A stretch of 64,000 bases of DNA. Origin: Rhizaria sp. SCN 62-66 (taxonomy: Eukaryota > Rhizaria, unplaced). A program made the translations under genes and the position numbers. Numbering within the stretch: the stretch's first letter is position 1; each line of letters begins with the position of its first letter. The stretch lies in the NCBI GenBank assembly GCA_001724265.1, contig MEDY01000042.1, positions 62,001-126,000 on the forward strand, in the 5' to 3' direction. The notes below the pieces were generated by a model. That model made no database searches. It saw nothing but the letters and a program-made list of their open reading frames with translations, and had not been told where the DNA came from. Of this stretch, positions 33,901 to 47,300 are shown piece by piece.

Positions 33901-36900
33901 TGCCATCCGTCCGCTGGCCGACCTTACATTTGACTCGATCACGCTGACTCTAGCCCCGCTCTCGGACAGCGTTTCGAGCGCTAACTATGTGAACGCAGTG
34001 GAGCCCATGTCCGCGCCCGCGAACCCGGTGACGATGTTCATGGGCCGTGGCTTCTACTCCGAAGCCATTGCCAACGGCGCCAAGATTGCTCTCCCACCGT
34101 CGTCCTCCGCTGCGGCCGCAGCTCTCACGGCACTGCCCTCCGAGACGATCTTCGCGCGCGCTACGGAGCCCTGGCAGCGTCTCACCGCTGTCGCCGACGC
34201 CGTGGCCGCCGCTGACTGTGCCACGCACTTCCCCACTGAAGTCCGCCGTGCGCTGGCCGCTCTGCGCACCGATGGCCCCGCTGCGGCCGCAGCATGTCTG
34301 CCTGCTGCGCCGCTGCGTCAAGCCCCTGGACACAAGCTTCGGCTGTCGCTCACGGCCGCTGCGTCTGTCTCTGTGGTGCGCTGTGTTGCGCTGGCCGGTG
34401 GGATCCCCACTGGCTGGACTTCAATGCCCACATGGCTCGCCTCAACATCTGTGGGGCACATTGGCTGTACCAACCGGACCCTCTACCCCGCGCTCTCCGC
34501 CGGCGCCGCTGTTTCCGCTGCGTCTACCGCGCGCGTGCCGGATGTTTCCGCTTTCCGTGCTTCGTTCATCGTGCCCACTGCCAGCGCGGTCGCGGATGCT
34601 CTGCTGCAGTCTGCGGCGCTCGCGGGGTTCGACCTCACGACGACGCCCACCACAGTCGTGCGCGAGCTCGAGAGCGGTTCCTATGCACTCGCCCCTCTGC
34701 GCCGCGCTGTCTCCGTGCTTGTTGCATCGAGTGGTCGCATAGCGCTCACACCACCGCACCTGCGTGGGCACACTGTGCCAACGCTGCCGCCGACGCCGCT
34801 GGAAGACTTTGCTTCCGCATCTGCTCCTTCGGGCACCGCTGCGATGTCGTTGCACACTGCGCTGGCGCCGGCCTCGTCGCGCGTGCTCGACCACGCGCAA
34901 CTGGGCGTAGACGGGTCCAAATGGTCTTCTAACCGCGGGTTCGTCGGCCGTGGTGACGTCACGCGCGACCGCCGCAACGGTTTCGCGTGCCCTAGTCAAA
35001 CGTTGCTCGTTGCTGTTCTGACGCAGAGTCTAACTGAGTTCGCCGACGCTGTCGACGTTTCCAGCGCTAGCACTGTCGCGCTCGTCAGCTCCAAGGACAT
35101 CAGCTCACCGACGCATAAGCTGCCTGTAGCGGTCGCCACGACTGCGCGCGTGAACGACAAGCTTACTTCTGCTGACACTGCCGCGCTGACTGGCCGTGGT
35201 GTCGATCTCGCGCGCTTCCGCGTGCAAACACGCTGGACCGCGCGTATCATCGTTTTCACGCGCGCACTTCTGGCCGCTCACACGCGCACGCTGCGCGCTC
35301 TCGTCCAGCTTCCCGATTCTGCGCTTCTCGTCGCGCCCGACCGCGCGCGCGATGCCTCGCTGTCGGCCGCGCTTCCTTACGACCGCGCCGTCCCTGCCGC
35401 GAGCGAGCTCGCTGGCTGGCTCGACCAGTACACCGCGGGCGCGACCGCGACGCTGGCGCTGCTGCCGACGTTACTCGCCGCCTCGTCGTCGCCGCAACTG
35501 GCGCAAGACCCGCGGTTCGCGCTCGCGCTGGCCAAGCCGGCGGCGGAGTTTGCAGCCGCGCTTGACGCCGTGCTGAGCCGCTCGCGCACTTTGTGCGCTG
35601 AGGACAAGATCGCCGCGATGACCGCGCTTGCCGCCGCTGCAGAAGTGCCTGTCGTCGTCGAGAGCGCGCACCCGTATTCGAGCGGCAACGACGTACTGCT
35701 GCGCACGGTGACCATCCCACGCGCTGCTGCACTGCTCGTCACGTTTGACCGCCGGTGCGCACTTGAGACTCGCTCCGACTGTCTCCGGTTGTACCGCGAC
35801 GGCGACCGGCAGCAGCTCTTCAGCTCCTACGAGGGCGGTCGCCAGAGTACCGGGCTGCCGCGCAACTGCACCGTCGTCGTCCCCGGCGACACGGTCACGA
35901 TTCACCTCGCCGCCGTCTCCAAGGCGCGCGCCGACGCCGCAACGGCGCACGCGCGCTGGGGCATCCGCGTGCTCGTGCGCGCTGCCGATCTCGCCAACGC
36001 GGCGCCCCCGCGCCTCTGGCCTCTGGCCGCCGCGGCGGGTTTCCAGGCGTACGTGCTGCAGGCGCTGAGCTCTGGCACCGGCGAGGCGAACGAGCACGCG
36101 ATGTACGAACGCGGGTGGCACCGCGTGCCGCTGTTCCAGGGCGGACTGCGCAAGGAGATCCTCACGACGGCGATCCACCGGGACGCGAACGCTGCAGCCC
36201 GCACGTTCCTCACTCGCCACATGAGCGCGAATCGTTCTGCCTCGTCCTCGAGTGTGCCTGCGGCTGGCCTAACGCTGCGCAAGGTGACCCCGTCTGCGTC
36301 AAGCAGCGCTAGCTCCAAGGCGAGTGTGCGTCCCGTGCTGCCACTGCCTGGTATGTGGACCAGCGACGACTTCATGCTGACGCGCCCTCTCGCCGGCGCC
36401 ACCAGCAGCGTCCTCGCCGCAATGGGACTGACACCTGCCGTCATCATCGCCGTCGCTGCTGCGCACAACTACTCGATGGAGAGCATCACCAACACCGCTG
36501 CGGCGCTGCACGGCACCACGGAGCCCGTCACTCCCGCCGTCGCCGCTGCAGCCGCCACGGCCGCTGCGGATCTCGCTGTTTGGAACGGTGCCGCCGCCAC
36601 GGATGTGCGTCTGGTCGAACCACAGTGGTATGAGATTTGCGGTGACTCCGACGTTCTGCTGACTGGTGTTGCGGAGTCGTTATACGCTGCAGGCGTGCTG
36701 CCTACGATGTCTAGCAACAACACTGGCAGTAATTTCAGTGTTGCACAGAAGATGCTCTACGAGCTCGCGGGCCTCCCGACTCATAACAATAACGGCCTCG
36801 TCGAACCTCTAGCGCTGGCTCGTAGCATCAGTGGCATTGCTTCGACAGAGGCGACAACCGCAATCCAGGGCTATCGTGCGAGTTTCCTCGAGCAGTGGGT

Positions 36901-38362
36901 CTCCGGCTCTCCCCTCACCGCGCCCATGGACGTTGTCGCCATGGCGGTGCGGCCGCGCATGAACCCTGTCGCGATGCTGATGCAACGCCAGTCGCCCGAG
37001 ACGCGCGCCGTGTGGGCCACCGCGATCCGCGCATACGCGGCGTCCATGCTGCACCACCAGGGTCTGGGTGACGTGCTTGCCGCGGTTTACGCAACGGGCA
37101 ACTCCGCCGCCACGGACAATGCGGCACCGTTCGTGCGTGACCCGCGGTTCGCGCCGGTCACGCCCGACTCGGCGTTCGCGGCCTGGGAGCGCGCGCCCAT
37201 TGCGACCCGTGTCGCCGCTGCGGCAGCTGCTGTCTCTGCGGCGGTGCTTGCGGCTGAGGAAGGTTTTCAGCGTTCGCTGATGCAGCAAGTGCAGGTGCTC
37301 AAGCAGTGGAACGAGTACTTTGACGAGGACCACATGCGTCCTGTGTTTAGCACCACTGACGACAGCAAGTCTGCATTCCTTCGCTACGAGTTCACTTTCA
37401 CCGAGGAAATCTTTACTTCCGCGCTCTCCGGTGACAGCGACCGCGTGCGCGCGCTGGCCCAGGTTAAGCGCGTGTGGCCCGGCAACTTCGCCGTCCCATT
37501 CTCGCGTGCCGCCACGATCCGACGCTTGTGGAGCACGTTGCAGTCTGAGCGCGAGGCAAAGACGCAGTTCGCGCGCGCTGTCCCCGCCCGTGCGCATCAC
37601 GCGCTGTCGTGGGAGGAGACTGCACCACTGGCCTACGCCGAGGTCTGCCGCAACGCTATCACCGCTGCAGCGGGGCTTTTGTCCTTCAACTCCGCTGCCC
37701 CGATGATCCCCGCGCTCGCCAGCAATGCACTTGTGGCTGATCCGGTCAGTGCACAGCGTGCGCGCCGGAACGCGCCCCGTGGCACGCCGCAGCTGTTGGA
37801 GCTCCAGGTCACCGCTGCTGGCGCCAACGACGCTGCCGGTCCCGCCGGAGCGGGCAACGCCGACGCCGCCGCCGCTGCTGGTGGTGGTGGCAGCGCTGGC
37901 AGTGGCGAGAACGTAACCGGTGGCTCTAGCACCGGTATCACCGCAGTCGACGCTTCCGTCGAACCCTTGTATTCGCAACTCACCAGCAGCATGCCGCTAC
38001 GCGCGTGCGTCGACGCCGCGTTTCGGCAGACCATGCGTTTCCCTGAGCTTGTCTACACAGCAGCGCGTGCGACCCGCCGCGGCCAGGTTCGCGCCGCTGC
38101 GCTGGCACTGCTGAAGGAGGCCGTTGCGCCGCTGAAGCTCGATGCTGCGCGCATGCCGCTGCTGGCGCTGGTGCCGCGGTCGCTGACTGCGACGGGCGTG
38201 TTCACCACCGGTGGCAAGAGCGCGAGCTTCCTGTCTGCCGAGGGCGACAACGGCGACGCTGATGATGCCGGTAGCAACGCCAACGGTGCTGCTGCGCGTG
38301 GCGCTGGTGAAGACGACGACAGCGAGGCTAGTGAATGGAGCGATGGCCGCGACGACGACGAA

Positions 38363-38396
<34 letters not shown>

Positions 38397-41300
38397 GGAT
38401 GAATGATATGCACCATGCTGACGACGACGCCCCCGACTACGACTCGAGTCTCGAAGACGACGACGAGGACGCTGATGAAGGCGATTATCACGACTATGAT
38501 GATGCGATAGAAGGCGACGCCAATGATGGCCATGCGCTCGTCGTTCGCGGCGTTCGCCCTCCTCGCCCTGCTGGTGCTGCTGCTGCTGGTGCTGCTAACG
38601 GTGTCGCCGCCGCCCCTGCGGTTGATGGCGCTGAGAACGAGGAGGAAGAGGAGGAGGTCGGCGCTGTCGATCCTGAGGCTGAGTCTGAGTCGGAGGACAA
38701 CGGCGACGGTGCGGATAACAATATCGCCGCGGAACCTGTCCCCTTCACGCCCGACACCGACTCCGCCAATGCAGAGGCTGTTGAGCCTGCTGTGGTCACG
38801 CGCCCCGCATCTCTCTCCGCGACAGCGCGCCCCTTCATCCCCCTGGTTCTTCCGACCGCAGTGTCGAGCGTCGATGCCGCCGCACTCTCTGCCTCTGGGC
38901 TCACACACACTGCCAGTGGCGGCGCCTCGGCGTCCGCTGCCGTCGCCACGGGTCTCACGGCCGCGCTGGTGACCGCGCTGTCGAGTGCGAATCACCCGCT
39001 GTCGTTGTCGTGGCGTTCAGACCGTGGCTACCACGCCTGGGAGCCCGGGTACAAGCGCCACTGGTACGAAGGCACGCGAATGACAGTGGCTCCCGGCTCA
39101 CTGACGCCGCTCGTTGACGACCTCGCGTTCGCAGGCGCGGATGTGCGCGAGTGCGTTGCGCAGCAACACCGCGACCTCGCGACCACGCTCTTTACTGCTG
39201 CTGCTGCGGCCCGTCACGTTGCTTTGAGTGACTCCGAGGAGAGCAAGGAGCCTGAGAGTGAGTCGGCCGCTGTGCGCGACGTTTACGCGCACGCAGACGT
39301 GCTGCTGAATGGTGCGCGTCCCCCTGCGACCGGCGTCTGCTCTGTTGTTCATGGGACATATGGTGATATCGCCACTGCTTCCTCGACGCTCCCGCTGCCT
39401 CTGATTGAGACAGAGACGTACGACCACGTGTTCGCGCGCGCCAACACTCGCGCCGCGCACTGCGTTGTCCCCGCGACTCAGAGCTTCTCTTCCGTCACTG
39501 GTGGCGGAGTCAACAGCAGCAGTGCGAATAGCACGACCCCGCTTAGTGCCTACTGGGCGCTGTACGTCGCGACTTCTGTCGCTGCGCCGACGGCGTGGAG
39601 CGCTCGCGTGCCCACCCCCGCGACGGTGCTCGCACTTGCCGACACGACTCTATCGCAGCCGCGCGCCGAGCGCCTGCCAGCGTCCGTCGTGCGCAGCATG
39701 CTCGTTGCTGCCGCCGCGGTACTCGCGCACTCCGGTGTGTGCGACGACGCGGCCATCGTGGCGACTGTGGAGCGCAACACCCTCGCCCGTCACGCGCGCG
39801 AGTCTCTCATGCGTCTGCAGGCGCGCGCCACGTGGTCCGGTCTCAGCGTCGCGGCACTCTCCGGAGCTATCGGCCACCGTCACCCGGCGACGTCTTCGCC
39901 TGCCGGTGACGACATGATCACTTTCTCGCGGACGCTTCTTGACCCGCGCACGATGAGTTCGTTCTTCAACTCCACGATCGAGGCTGCTGTGCTCCGCGGC
40001 GGTCCTCCGCCCGAGTCTGAGATGGAGCCTATTTCTGGTCGTGGCAGCAAGGGTATGATCACGTACACTGCCGCCGCGCGCCCTGTTGTGGCCGTGGCGC
40101 CCGGTGTGACTGGCGCGGTTGACTTCAGCCGCGGTCGTCTTGGCCCGCTGCATCTGGCGGCGCAACACGAGGCCACTGCGGCCGCGCTTGAAGGCACTTA
40201 CACGCGCCGGGCGCGCACTGTCGCATGGGCTGCGTTCAAGTCGATTGCGATGCGCTGCTTCCAGGCCATGAGCAAGACGAACGCCAAGAGCTCCGACACC
40301 GTCGCCGGTGTGCGCCACAGCGACGACACGCTCAGTGCAAGCGAGATCGCGGACTGCTGCGCGTTCGTTCTGCGCACGCTGACGACTCAGATCACGCGCG
40401 CGACGGCGCAGGCCGTAGCGCACGCGCGCTGCCCGCTGCGTGTGTCTCTCGCCGCGGCCGCGCAGGAGCACCTGCTGCAGTGCCTCGCCACGCTCACCGC
40501 CCTGCTCGCTGCCGCTGGCCCGGCCGCGCGCGCGCCCGCCTTCTTGGCGCGAGCCGGCGCCGCGGACACTGCGGCCGCGGTCGCGGGCGTGCTGCTCGCC
40601 GACCCCGCCGCCGCGTCCGCCGCATTGTCTCCGCAGACGCTCCGCGTTGCCGCTCGTCTCGCGCGCTCCTGCCTGCTCACGGTCACCCCGGCCGCGGTTG
40701 CGCGCGCGCTGACTCGGGTCCCGTCCGTGCTCGCTGCGCTGCTGCCGGAGATCCCCACGGGCGCCGCGCTTGTCTCTAAGCTTGTGGCGCGCGCCGGCGC
40801 TTCTTTGGACTCTAGCGCACTGACCGCGCCGCCCGCTCTGCCGTGGCCGCTGCCGTTCGGCGGCGTTTCCCCTGCCGCACTTGCTGCGTGGGCCAAGACA
40901 GTGCAGTTGGCTCCGGACACGCAACAGTTGCTTTCCGCGTTCAACACTACGCTGACGCTCATCGCGACACCGAAGCACATCGACGATGCTGATTCAGCTG
41001 CCGGCGCTGACTGTGAGGCTGTTGTTGTCGGACACTGGACGCAGGCGACCGCGACGACAGAATTTTGGTGGGGCATTCTCAACACTCCTGCACTGGCGCA
41101 CCTTGTCTACGCCAGCGGTTTCCTGCCCTCGACGCCCATTGAGCAGCTTATCTCCGAGCGCAACAGGCGGCACGCGGCGCGAGTCCGCCAGCGCGCAGGC
41201 CCCGCTAAGGTCGCGCTGCGCAGCGCGCGCGGTCCCGTGCTGCTTGATCCGGCGATGAGCGTGACGTCACGCGTCGGCTTCTCGTCCTGGGTCGGCGAAG

Positions 41301-44300
41301 TGACCGTGAGCGGCGGCATCTGGGCTTACCAGGCCACGGTGCTGTCGATGCGGCGAATGCGGCTGGGTTGGGCTGTGAAGCAGCTCAACATCACGACGGA
41401 GGGACTCGGCATCGGTGACGTCGCCGGCTCCTGGGGCTGGGACGGCTCTGAAGGCAAGTGCTACGACGGCACCGGCAAGAGCCGCCCCACGCCCCGCTGG
41501 ACTGAACGCGACATTGTCACGTGTGTTCTCGATCTTGAGACCCCTGGTGGCAAGATCTACTACTTGCTCAATGGCGTTCAAACCGGCGTTGCCTTCATCG
41601 ACATCGCGGATGCAGTCCGTTCCTCCACTAGCGGCATCGGCCCTGCCGGCTCGCATGTACCCCAGGCCACCGCGCAGCTGATGTTCGACCCGTCGCTCAT
41701 GCAGCGCCCGCGCCCCGCCGCGGTGGCCGAGACGCTCAGCCAGCTCCACGCATACATCGCCGCGGCTCCGCCGCTGCAGGTGCCCCTGCCGCTCGCTTAC
41801 GCAATCGGGCCTCCCGCGCTTGTCGTGGGCTCGGCGGCCGCGACGGAGACATTCAACGCCTCTATGCGCGCATTCGCGCTGCCGCCTAATGCACACCCGC
41901 TTGAGCGCGACAGTGCGCTGCACGACGACCCTGCCCGCGCCGTGCGCGCCGAGAGCATTATGCGCTATCTCTCTATCACGGGCACGGTTGATCTCTACCG
42001 CGGCTCGCGCACGAGCGCCGTCGCCACCGCGCGCACGCTCGCGTCTCGCGGCGTCGCTGTGTCGATCGTCTCGGCTGCGTCCGCACTTGCTCCCGGTGGC
42101 AAGGTTGACTACCAGTCGTGCAACACTCTCGGCAGCCACACCGCGGAGCTTCAGCCTGCCGTGCTCACTGGCGCTGGCGCCGCCGCTGCCGCCGCTGAGC
42201 TGACCGCGCTCTGCAAGGACGCACTCACCGCGCCCTCGCTGCACCGTGACGACGCGCTGCTCGCGTCGCTCGCGCTCCGCCTGCCCGCCGTCGCCGCTGC
42301 CGCACCTGCGGGCACTGACGCCACTGCACCCGTGGCCGGCTCTGCCATCGCGCTCAGCCCCACTGCGCTGCTTAGCCCGTCGATGCTCTCTGGTGCAACG
42401 GCCTCTTGTGGCACGGGCCGCGGACTCGATGCGCTGCTCGACGCTTCGCCTGCTGCGGCGGCAACGCTGCAGAGCTGGGTCGCCTCCCGCACTGCACGCG
42501 CGCGCTGGCAGTCGCTGATGCGCAGTGAGATCACGCGCTCGCTGCTGGCTGACGTTTCCATTGTGTCCGCCTCCGCGACGGCGGCTGCTGCGGCGACTGC
42601 CGATAGCAAGAGTGCTGCTGACAACGCAGCGGTGCTCGAGGCTGGCCGTCGTCTGCTCGCTGCGCTTGCGCTTCTGGGTGGATCCAACGAAGCTGTCCGC
42701 ATCGGTGGACTTGTCTGCTCTCTGCAGAAGACCGCCAGTGCTGCGGCCACCGCGGCTAGCGTTGCGCCGAGCTCGATGCCCAGTGTGCTCACCCGCGCTG
42801 CGTCGACTGGCTCTGTAGCTGCGCTCGGTGACGCCACGCCTCTGCACGTTGGCACTCTCGCCCGCACAGAGTCTGCAACGCGCGGCGCTGCCGCCACTGC
42901 TACCACGCTCGCTTTGACGCGCGCCGATGTCGCGGCACTCGCTGCGGCGTCCGAGGTCGCGCTCTCGCCGCTGCCCGCACGGCTCCGCGCGTTGGCCCAG
43001 CGCGACGCGAGCGTCGTCATCCACGCAGTGCCCGGCGGCTCCACGCTCACTGTTGTCGCGCTTGCTGACTTGTTTGCCGCCGCGCCCGCGCTCTCTGCGC
43101 TTGCGACGCCGCCTGTCAGTGGCGCAGCGGGACTCGCGCGTGCAAACAGCAACCTTAGCATTCTCTCACGCTCTGCGTCTGCGCTCGCGTCACCCCCGTC
43201 AGCTGTGTCCACTGCATCGACTGGCAACAAGCTGCGTGTTCCTGCGGCGTTAACTGGCGCGACACTGTCCCGCTCGCCCAGTGCAATGTCCCCGGGCGCC
43301 GCTGTATCGAGCAGCACCAGCAGAGCGCTTGCCGCGTGCATGCCTCTGTGGTCCCGCCTCGCGCCGCTGCTCGGCCAGCCCGTCACCACCGCCGTTGTTG
43401 ACGCCACTGCAACGAACAATGTGGCGAGTGACGAGAGCTCGGCTGCAGCCGGTGGCCTCACGTCAGTGCGCGTTCACACAGTTGAGCTTGGCTCTGTGGA
43501 GCCGGTGGCGTGGCTCCCGGTCTCTCTGACCGACTTCCCTCTGTCGCCAGAGCTTCTCGAGGCGATGCGCAAGCTCGTCTCACTCTCCTCAGCGTTCGCC
43601 ACGGCCTCCGACGTTAATGCGACCAGCCCCGCGCTCCGCTGGCTCTGCTCCGAGCTCGGCTGGCGCGCGGTCGCTGCACTCGAGGCCCTGTCTTCCGCTA
43701 CGGATCAGACCGACTGCGCCCCGTCCCGCCACTCTACGTCAGCAGACGCTGCTGGCTCCGACTCGGACAGCGACGATGACAGCGACAGCGCGGCCGACGC
43801 GCTCGCGCTCACTGTACGCACACTCGCACGCGCACCGTCCGCCGGAAGTTCCGCTGACTCCGCTGCCGCTGGTGCTGTTGCTGGCTCTGTGCTGGTCACG
43901 CCTGGCGGTCTCGGCGAGCTTCGCCGCACTCTGTCCTCGCAGCAGCTTACTGCTGCCGGCTCATCTGGTTCCGCCGCCGACTCCACGGCAGCCGACTCCG
44001 CTGCTGCGGTTGCAGCGAGTGTGCTGAGCCCGGTGATGCTGGCTCCGGCGCGCGCGCGCTTCCGTGCGATGTGCCGCAGCGGCGCTCTGCTGCGTCGTCT
44101 CGGTCTCGACTCTTTCGCGTCTCCGCGCACGACTGGCATGGTGCGCCGCTTGCCGTTCACCGCAATGACCGGCAACGACGACGACGAGGTTAACGAGCAC
44201 AAGTCCGACGGCGACGATGACGACGACGAGCACGATGACTCTGAGGGGACTCGCTGGATGCGCCCCGCAGCCCTCGCTGAGTCTCTTCTCCACATTGGCC

Positions 44301-47300
44301 AGACCCTGCTGCTTGAGGCACTTCGCTGCCCGCTCGAGCGCTCGCTGGCGACTACCCGCGTTGCCGCTCTTGGCCTCCGCGCGCGCCGCCACGATCTCGT
44401 TACCACGGCTGCGTTGCGTGTGCGTCCCGCTGCAATCACCGTCGCCGACGCCGACAGTAGCGCGAGTGCGGCGGTTTCTTCGCAGTCTCCCGCTGCGAGC
44501 CGCATTGTTGTCAGCACAGCTTCCGCGCCCGTGGACCCCGGCGCTGCTGGTGCTGCGTTCATCTACAGTGACACACCGCTGTCGGTGCTCGCGTACGACC
44601 GCGGCGGCGTTGACGCCGACGACGGACTGGGCATGCTGCGCCACTGGGACCGCCACATCATCCCCTGGCTCTCGCACTACGTCAAGAACAGCTTCAAGGA
44701 GTACGAGATGGCTGACTACTTTGCCCAGTTGCGGTTGCCGCTGCGCCACAACAACCAGGAGGGCGCGCTCGACATCGCTATGCAGCTTTGCGGCAACCAG
44801 ATTCCGACTAACGTGACTTATCCGTCGGACGGACACGACTTCACGGCGCTGCAGTTCGACGAGCTCTCTCTGGGCCTCGCTGTCACGACCACGCCTGCGT
44901 CGGTCGAAACCGAGTCGATCTGGGTTCCCGCGCTCGCTGCCACCGCGGCCGACGGCTCTGTCCCGCTCGGCCGCCCGCCGCGTGACCCCGCACTGTGCTA
45001 CAGCCACCGCGCCAGCGACTTGCTCGCTCGCTCCTCGCTTGTGCTCAGCGCTGTCGGCACGATTGCCGCGCTGAGCCCGCTCACGGGCTCTGCGCTGGTG
45101 CAGTTTGTCGCCGATGACTCTGCACGCCTCGTGCACGTCTGGCTGCCCGCGCGCGCGCTGCACCGCGCCCCCGCTGCCGCGGCCACGAGTCTGCGCGCCA
45201 CGGGCACCGACGTGCGCACGCTCACGCACAGCGACGCAGCGACTGTGGTCGCGGCGCTTGAGGCTGAGAACGCCGCGCTTGCTGCGCTCATCGCGCGCAA
45301 GACCGTGTTTGCACTCATGGCGCGTGCCCCCGTGCCGCGCAACCTTAGCCCTACCGTCGCCGCAAACAACGCCGGTGCTGCAACGGCGCGCTCCGAGTCT
45401 AGCTTCCTCGGCTGGCTGCGCGGCCACTACGGCGCCGAGGCTGTCATGGGCATTGCCCTCGTCGTCGCTGCTGAGGCGCTCGATCTGTCTTCGCTGCCGT
45501 TGCTCGCCGCTGTGCTCGTGTCGCCTCTGGGCCGCGCGCGCACCGTTCCCGCTGTCGTCGCGTCCCCGGAGGCCATGCTGACCTCGAGCGAGCAGTTCTC
45601 GCTCGCGCTCTCGGCTGACGGCGCTGCTGGCGGCGCTGCGTCGACCGCAGCCGCGTTGCTGCGCGAGCGTTTCTCGCCTGACGCCGCGCGCGTGCTGGTC
45701 GAGTTTGAGAACACCGTCGCAGGCGCTCTCCAGAGCGCTGATGACGAAGTCGGTGTCAACGAGGCGCTTTTCGCGTCCGTTGTCGACGAGCTTGCCCAGC
45801 GCACTGGCGCCTTCTTGGCCCGCCACGCGCGCGTCACGAAGCTCACTGTCCCGTCATGCTCATCCAGCAACAATGGGCTCAGTGCCGACGCAGTGTCCGC
45901 TGCCGCTGCGGCTTCCGCCGCGGTCGCGCCTGTCCTTGACATGCCTTTGTCCGCCGCCGCGCCCAACGCCGCCGCAGTGGCCGCGCTCTCTGCCGCTGCC
46001 GCTGGTAACGCCTCCCTCGGTGCATTTGCTGACACCACTGACCGTGCGCCCGCTGGCGTTGTGTTGTTGCCCGCGCGTGCCGCCAAGATCAGCGCCGGCT
46101 CCCGCTTCAGCGTCTGCCGCGACGCGCAGTGCACGCGTGCGCTCGCCTCCGTCGTCGGCGGCTCGTCTCCGGCCGTCGGTCTGCTGCTGGCACCGCTAGC
46201 CGTCCCGCTCACGCAGGCGTGGCTGCACGTCACGCGCCCCGACTCCGTGTCCACCAACGCCGAGGTGCTTGCTGTGCCGTACCCGCCCGCGCTGCCGCTC
46301 ACTCTGTGGGCCGTCGCGTTTGCGCTCTCCCGCGCCGCCGCTGTCACCCCGGCGAACTCCGCCGATCCTGACACTGCGCGCGCCGCGTTTGCGCGCCGCG
46401 GTGGGTTCGCGTTCAAGCTGCTCGCGAGCGTCGTCAACCGCGTGTCGCTCGTTACGCTGCCGCCGTCCCCGGTCAAGGACATTCTCGTCGACTTGCTCAT
46501 TAGCACCATCCGCGGCCTCGCCGCTGACGCCGCCGATCTGCCCGGCGTAGGCGACGCTGACACCGACAGTGTGTCAGTGGCGGTGAATACAGAGGCGCGT
46601 CTCCTCGCGGCGCTCGCGCCCGAGGCTGCGGCCGACGTCGCCACTGTGGCGACTGCGCTCTCTGACCTCGCGACCGAGACGGAGGCACTGCTCACCGTCG
46701 AGACGCCGTCCCTCTCCGCCCCGCCCGCTACCGCCGCCGCCGCTGCGCCTGCCGCCGCGGCTGACGACTCTGACCTGGCCGCGACTGAGACGATGCCCGC
46801 CGACGTGATCGCGCGCGCCGACACAGTGCTGGCCGGACTCGACGGCGTCGCCGAACCTGATGCGCCCGCGCTCGCGCAGGATTACTCCGTCTACTTGCTC
46901 CGCGCACTCGAAGCTGTGGCGCTTGGCAAGGCACTCACGGTCACCACAGCAACTACTACCAGCTCTGTTAGCTCTAGCGCTAGCTCGAGCGCGAGCCCGC
47001 TTGCTGTGGCGTCGCCTTCCCCATCGAAGGCGTTGGTTGAGAGCAGCGAGCCCTCGCTTGCCGCTGCGCCCGCGAACGTCGTGCGCACTGCTCTGCGCCT
47101 GCGGAAGCGCGCTGCCCGCGACAGTGCGCGCGCGGCCGCCGCCGAGGCCGCTGCCAAGGCGGCCAAGAAGGCCGTTCCCGCGATTTGGGCGTGCGAGGTC
47201 TGCACGTTCGAAAACACCCCCAACATGTCTGCCTGCGACATGTGCGGCTCCCCGAAGCCGCTACGCGCTGTGCCGCTCGCATCGGTCTCCGCGGCCGCAT

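Noticed and set aside
43961-45826. 621-codon minus-strand frame, and several others of 200-580 codons inside the HECT gene
   Set aside because: Antisense shadows. High GC and Ala-rich codons suppress stops in other frames. The plus-strand frame carries the recognisable domains.
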